IMG/VR virus record: IMGVR_UViG_3300033571_005804
Location: 1 to 24,616 of that record
DNA: 24,616 bases
Source of the DNA: a virus
Direction: 5' to 3' (one strand)
Numbering within the stretch: position 1 is the stretch's first letter; each line of letters starts with the position of its first letter. A model generated the notes under the pieces. The model did not search any database. It was given only the letters and a program-made list of their open reading frames with translations, and was not told the origin of the DNA. Positions 22,534 through 24,616 of the stretch are shown one piece after another. A program made the position numbers and the translations under genes.

Positions 22534-23072
22534 TTATCTAACCAAGCAGTTCTACTAGGAGCGCATATAAAAACTTGTGCTTTACTTGTATTTATAATTT
22601 TATTATATATACCGTCTATATTATTAACATCACAACTTATAAAAACTAAGTCCTCATCTTTCAGATTAGAATAATCAAAATCTATTCCATCACAATTAAT
22701 TATTTCTATAGATGAAAACTCACATTTATCAACTATTTGTGAAGCTATTTTTGCACATCTTAAGTCATAATCAATACCAATTTGTTTAATATCTGGAAAT
22801 CTTTTGAATGTATCTATCATACTATAAGGATACATACCACAACCGATCATTATTAGTTTTTCACAAGTTTTAAATAAATTATATTTCTTTTCTAAAACTA
22901 AGGTCTCTTTTATCCAGTTTTTATCAATAGGTAGATACTTTAATTTTTCAAAATCATTTTGTCTAAATAAAGGCTCTACTACCCCAAATTCTGTATGTTT
23001 CAAAGATACTTTCCAAGTTTTTTCTAACTCAAGTAAATTTGCTGATAATTCTCGCACTGTTCGTAGCTCCAT
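22515..23072 (-). CDS. Putative SAM-binding enzyme, methyltransferase/nicotianamine-synthase-like
   Basis: 185 residues with a Rossmann-type SAM site: motif I IMIGCGMYPYS (73-84), a second strand ending in an acidic residue (IGIDYD, D101), then INCDG near 128 and DLVFISCDV (141-149). The form IGCGxxPxS followed by IDYDxxxxxxA resembles nicotianamine synthase and opine-type aminobutyrate transferases as well as ordinary methyltransferases. The N-terminal 70 residues have no recognised domain. The start ATG lies 44 nt inside the end of the glycosyltransferase gene, and no strong ribosome site is visible. A later start would lose part of the N-terminal helix, so the start is uncertain. It is the last gene of the minus-strand group before the shared hairpin terminator. 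The fold class is fairly secure; the substrate is unknown. Confidence 0.68.
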   Translation of the reverse strand: MELRTVRELSANLLELEKTWKVSLKHTEFGVVEPLFRQNDFEKLKYLPIDKNWIKETLVLEKKYNLFKTCEKLIMIGCGMYPYSMIDTFKRFPDIKQIGIDYDLRCAKIASQIVDKCEFSSIEIINCDGIDFDYSNLKDEDLVFISCDVNNIDGIYNKIINTSKAQVFICAPSRTAWLDNYFLGD

Positions 23073-24150
23073 CTAAGTTAATATTTGAATCTTTTGGAAA
23101 ATATTCATACTCTTTTTTTATCTCTTGGAGCATAGTATCAATATTTTTTAAATTTAAATATGAACAGATTTTAAATAAGTTTAAATATTTAAGTTTATAA
23201 CACCTAATTAGTTGTTCTACTTTATTGCCTGACTGTCTAGGAATAATTATAGCTGGTATTTTTGCTTTTATTATGTCAGTAGTGCTATTATAACCTCCAT
23301 ACGTAATAAAAGCAAAGCAATTTTCTAAATGTTTAGATAGATTGGGTATGTAGTTAACTATCTCTACCCTATCACTTGCTCTATCCCCTATTTTATTATG
23401 TAAGCTTTTATCCCCTAAAGCGACTATGAACTTTAGATCTGGATTATTAGGCACTACAGATTTTAAAATTGTATTATAAATTTCAAAACCTTCTTCTTTG
23501 TTTAATCCACAACTTATATAAACATTATTATTCTGTCTATTATGGTTTTTTATATCTGGATTACACACATACCCTGTATAGAAGATTTTATCTCTTATAT
23601 CTTCTATCAGCTCACTCCAATAATAGTTCCTAGTAGCATCAGACATCAAGGGTAGATAATCTCCATCTCCATGTACTAAAACATCACAATCATAGTTTAT
23701 AATTACATGGTTTATTGTTTTTGCTACCCAATCTTGAATAGAATTTTCATGAGGCTCATCCCATGGATAATCTCTAATACTTATTAGTATTTTTATATTT
23801 CTTTTCTTACATTCTTCAAATAAAGAAAAATACTCGTAAGAAAACTGCTGTCTACAAAAAGGAAAACCTTCGCATACTAAAACACTAATATCTTTATGAT
23901 TATCTAGTATCTCTCTAACTTTTGATACTCTTTTTCTAACATTATCACTGTGCATTAAGTATTTATAATCATTGTTAGTTTTCTCAGAAGCTTCTTCTAA
24001 GTAGTAAGAATGTTTTGTGTTATACGATATAGGTGGATTATATAACTGATTAATCATAACAAAAGAATCAGTAGGTAGGCAGTCTGATATGTATTTTATC
24101 CTCATAGCATGGCCTAAGCCTCTATAATACTGAGTTAAAAAAGCAATCAT
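23029..24150 (-). CDS. GT-B fold glycosyltransferase (MurG/GT28-like)
   Basis: 373 residues from the chosen ATG at 24150. The N-terminus has the nucleotide-sugar glycosyltransferase motif YYRGLGHAMR (8-17). The C-terminal half has ISCG near residue 212 and ITYGGYNSTTD (about 282-292), then IPAIIIPRQ and EQ at about 312, the donor-binding pattern of GT28/GT1-like enzymes. A GTG at 24162 extends the frame by four residues, but ATG at 24150 is preferred because it forms an ATGA overlap with the upstream membrane-protein stop and follows AGGTGG. There is no membrane segment. The enzyme could glycosylate a phage protein, phage DNA or a host surface polymer; nothing here decides which. It overlaps the SAM-binding enzyme gene by 44 nt. 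Confidence 0.82.
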   Translation of the reverse strand: MIAFLTQYYRGLGHAMRIKYISDCLPTDSFVMINQLYNPPISYNTKHSYYLEEASEKTNNDYKYLMHSDNVRKRVSKVREILDNHKDISVLVCEGFPFCRQQFSYEYFSLFEECKKRNIKILISIRDYPWDEPHENSIQDWVAKTINHVIINYDCDVLVHGDGDYLPLMSDATRNYYWSELIEDIRDKIFYTGYVCNPDIKNHNRQNNNVYISCGLNKEEGFEIYNTILKSVVPNNPDLKFIVALGDKSLHNKIGDRASDRVEIVNYIPNLSKHLENCFAFITYGGYNSTTDIIKAKIPAIIIPRQSGNKVEQLIRCYKLKYLNLFKICSYLNLKNIDTMLQEIKKEYEYFPKDSNINLDGATNSARIISKFT

Positions 24151-24344
24151 ATACCTAACCACCTTATATATATCTTTAACATATTACTTACTTTATTATT
24201 GATTATATATCCTATAAAAGATATTACAGCTATCCCTACTGATAATAAAAAATGATAAAAAGATGTGTAGTATGAATAATCTAGATAACCAATTACTATA
24301 AGTATTAATGTTATTAGTGTAAGAATTAATGATTTATAAAGCAT
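24147..24344 (-). CDS. Small two-helix membrane protein
   Basis: 65 residues with two predicted hydrophobic helices, about 5-21 and 30-49, separated by a short Tyr-rich turn, and a basic tail (KIYIRW). There is no recognised family. Size and topology would suit a holin or a small membrane anchor, but no endolysin is visible in the window. It lies between the SH3-like gene and the glycosyltransferase, overlapping the latter by four bases (ATGA). No strong ribosome site precedes its ATG, so it is probably translated by coupling. Confidence 0.65.
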   Translation of the reverse strand: MLYKSLILTLITLILIVIGYLDYSYYTSFYHFLLSVGIAVISFIGYIINNKVSNMLKIYIRWLGI

Positions 24345-24345
24345 A

Positions 24346-24615
24346 TTATTTTAATCTTTTTTCTATCAAGGAATCTATACTTTCTCCTTGAGTTATACTA
24401 AATTCCATAGACTCTAACTTGTTATGTCTAAGCCACCCAGATTCATTATTTATTGTTATAACTTTTCTCCAGTTTTCATTTTTTATTTTTTTAACAGTAA
24501 CTACATCACCTTTTTTAACATATATATTAGTTTTATTGTTATCATTTTCATCTTCACATAGGTAACAACCCTCTCTAATAACCCTTTTGCTATTTATTTC
24601 AGCAGCTAGTTTTAT
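24346..24615 (-). CDS. SH3-like domain protein, C-terminal part (start outside window)
   Basis: An open frame runs on the minus strand from the window edge to the TAA at 24346-24348, giving 89 C-terminal residues. About residues 31-69 read as a bacterial SH3-like fold: YVKKGDVVTVKKI, ENWRKVITINN, ESGWLRHNKLE, with the characteristic G-D-x-V, W-x-K-V and G-W-L pattern. Such domains often bind peptidoglycan or peptides. The tail (SITQGESIDSLIEKRLK) is charged and helical. The gene is one base from the following membrane-protein start. The N-terminal part and any catalytic domain lie outside the window. Confidence 0.65.
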   Translation of the reverse strand: MKLAAEINSKRVIREGCYLCEDENDNNKTNIYVKKGDVVTVKKIKNENWRKVITINNESGWLRHNKLESMEFSITQGESIDSLIEKRLK

Positions 24616-24616
24616 C

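Noticed and set aside
24147-24344. Holin assignment for the two-helix membrane protein
   Set aside because: Size and topology fit, but no endolysin or spanin is visible and the neighbours are a glycosyltransferase and an SH3-like fragment; not enough to name it.

Overview
The window is a stretch of an AT-rich tailed-phage genome (Caudoviricetes). It has a siphovirus tail built on the phage lambda plan, recognised by the lambda-type order tape measure, M, L, K-like parts, I, J, followed by side or tip fibres. Genes are packed head to tail, with stop/start overlaps of 1-23 nt and almost no non-coding DNA. The two intergenic promoters are sigma-70-like (17-nt spacers) and several starts have AGGAG-type ribosome sites, so a Gram-negative host is likely. 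A marine host is my inference from the accessory genes (twitch-type radical SAM enzyme, Dps-like ferritin, small basic protein ending in a QAVAIALS-type motif). No integrase, tRNA, CRISPR array or insertion sequence is visible.

Layout. (1) Positions 2-9147, plus strand: C-terminal part of the tape measure protein; lambda M-like and L-like tail-tip proteins (L keeps four cysteines for an Fe-S cluster); a radical SAM enzyme with an N-terminal auxiliary-cluster (twitch-like) domain inserted in the tail operon; two tandem NlpC/P60 hydrolase-like proteins; a free-standing JAB/MPN protein; and a lambda I-like protein. (2) 9166-15327: a very large J-like central tail tip protein with a Hint (intein-like) domain between two polyglycine stretches at its N-terminus. 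(3) 15335-20507: a tail-collar fibre, an acidic unknown protein, a repeat-built fibre (12 tandem 11-residue repeats, then heptad-multiple repeats), and a second radical SAM enzyme of SPASM type that abuts the fibre stop codon. (4) 20508-22533: small late genes with two likely promoters: a Dps-like ferritin with an acidic N-terminal extension, a small basic protein, a mini tail-collar protein, a Gly/Pro-rich protein, a small unknown protein, and a Lys-rich mini-ORF that contains a strong hairpin. (5) 22515-24616, minus strand, convergent: a partial SH3-like protein, a small two-helix membrane protein, a GT-B glycosyltransferase and a methyltransferase/nicotianamine-synthase-like protein, all tightly overlapping.

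How it may work together (inference): region 1-3 makes the distal tail (length ruler, tip, peptidoglycan-cutting factors, host-recognition fibres). Embedded among these structural genes are protein- or small-molecule-modifying functions: two radical SAM enzymes whose auxiliary cysteine motifs lie at opposite ends, a self-processing Hint domain in the tip protein, and, on the other strand, a glycosyltransferase and a putative SAM-using enzyme. The most notable possibility is that this phage chemically matures its tail proteins. That is a hypothesis; the sequence shows gene placement and motifs, not substrates.
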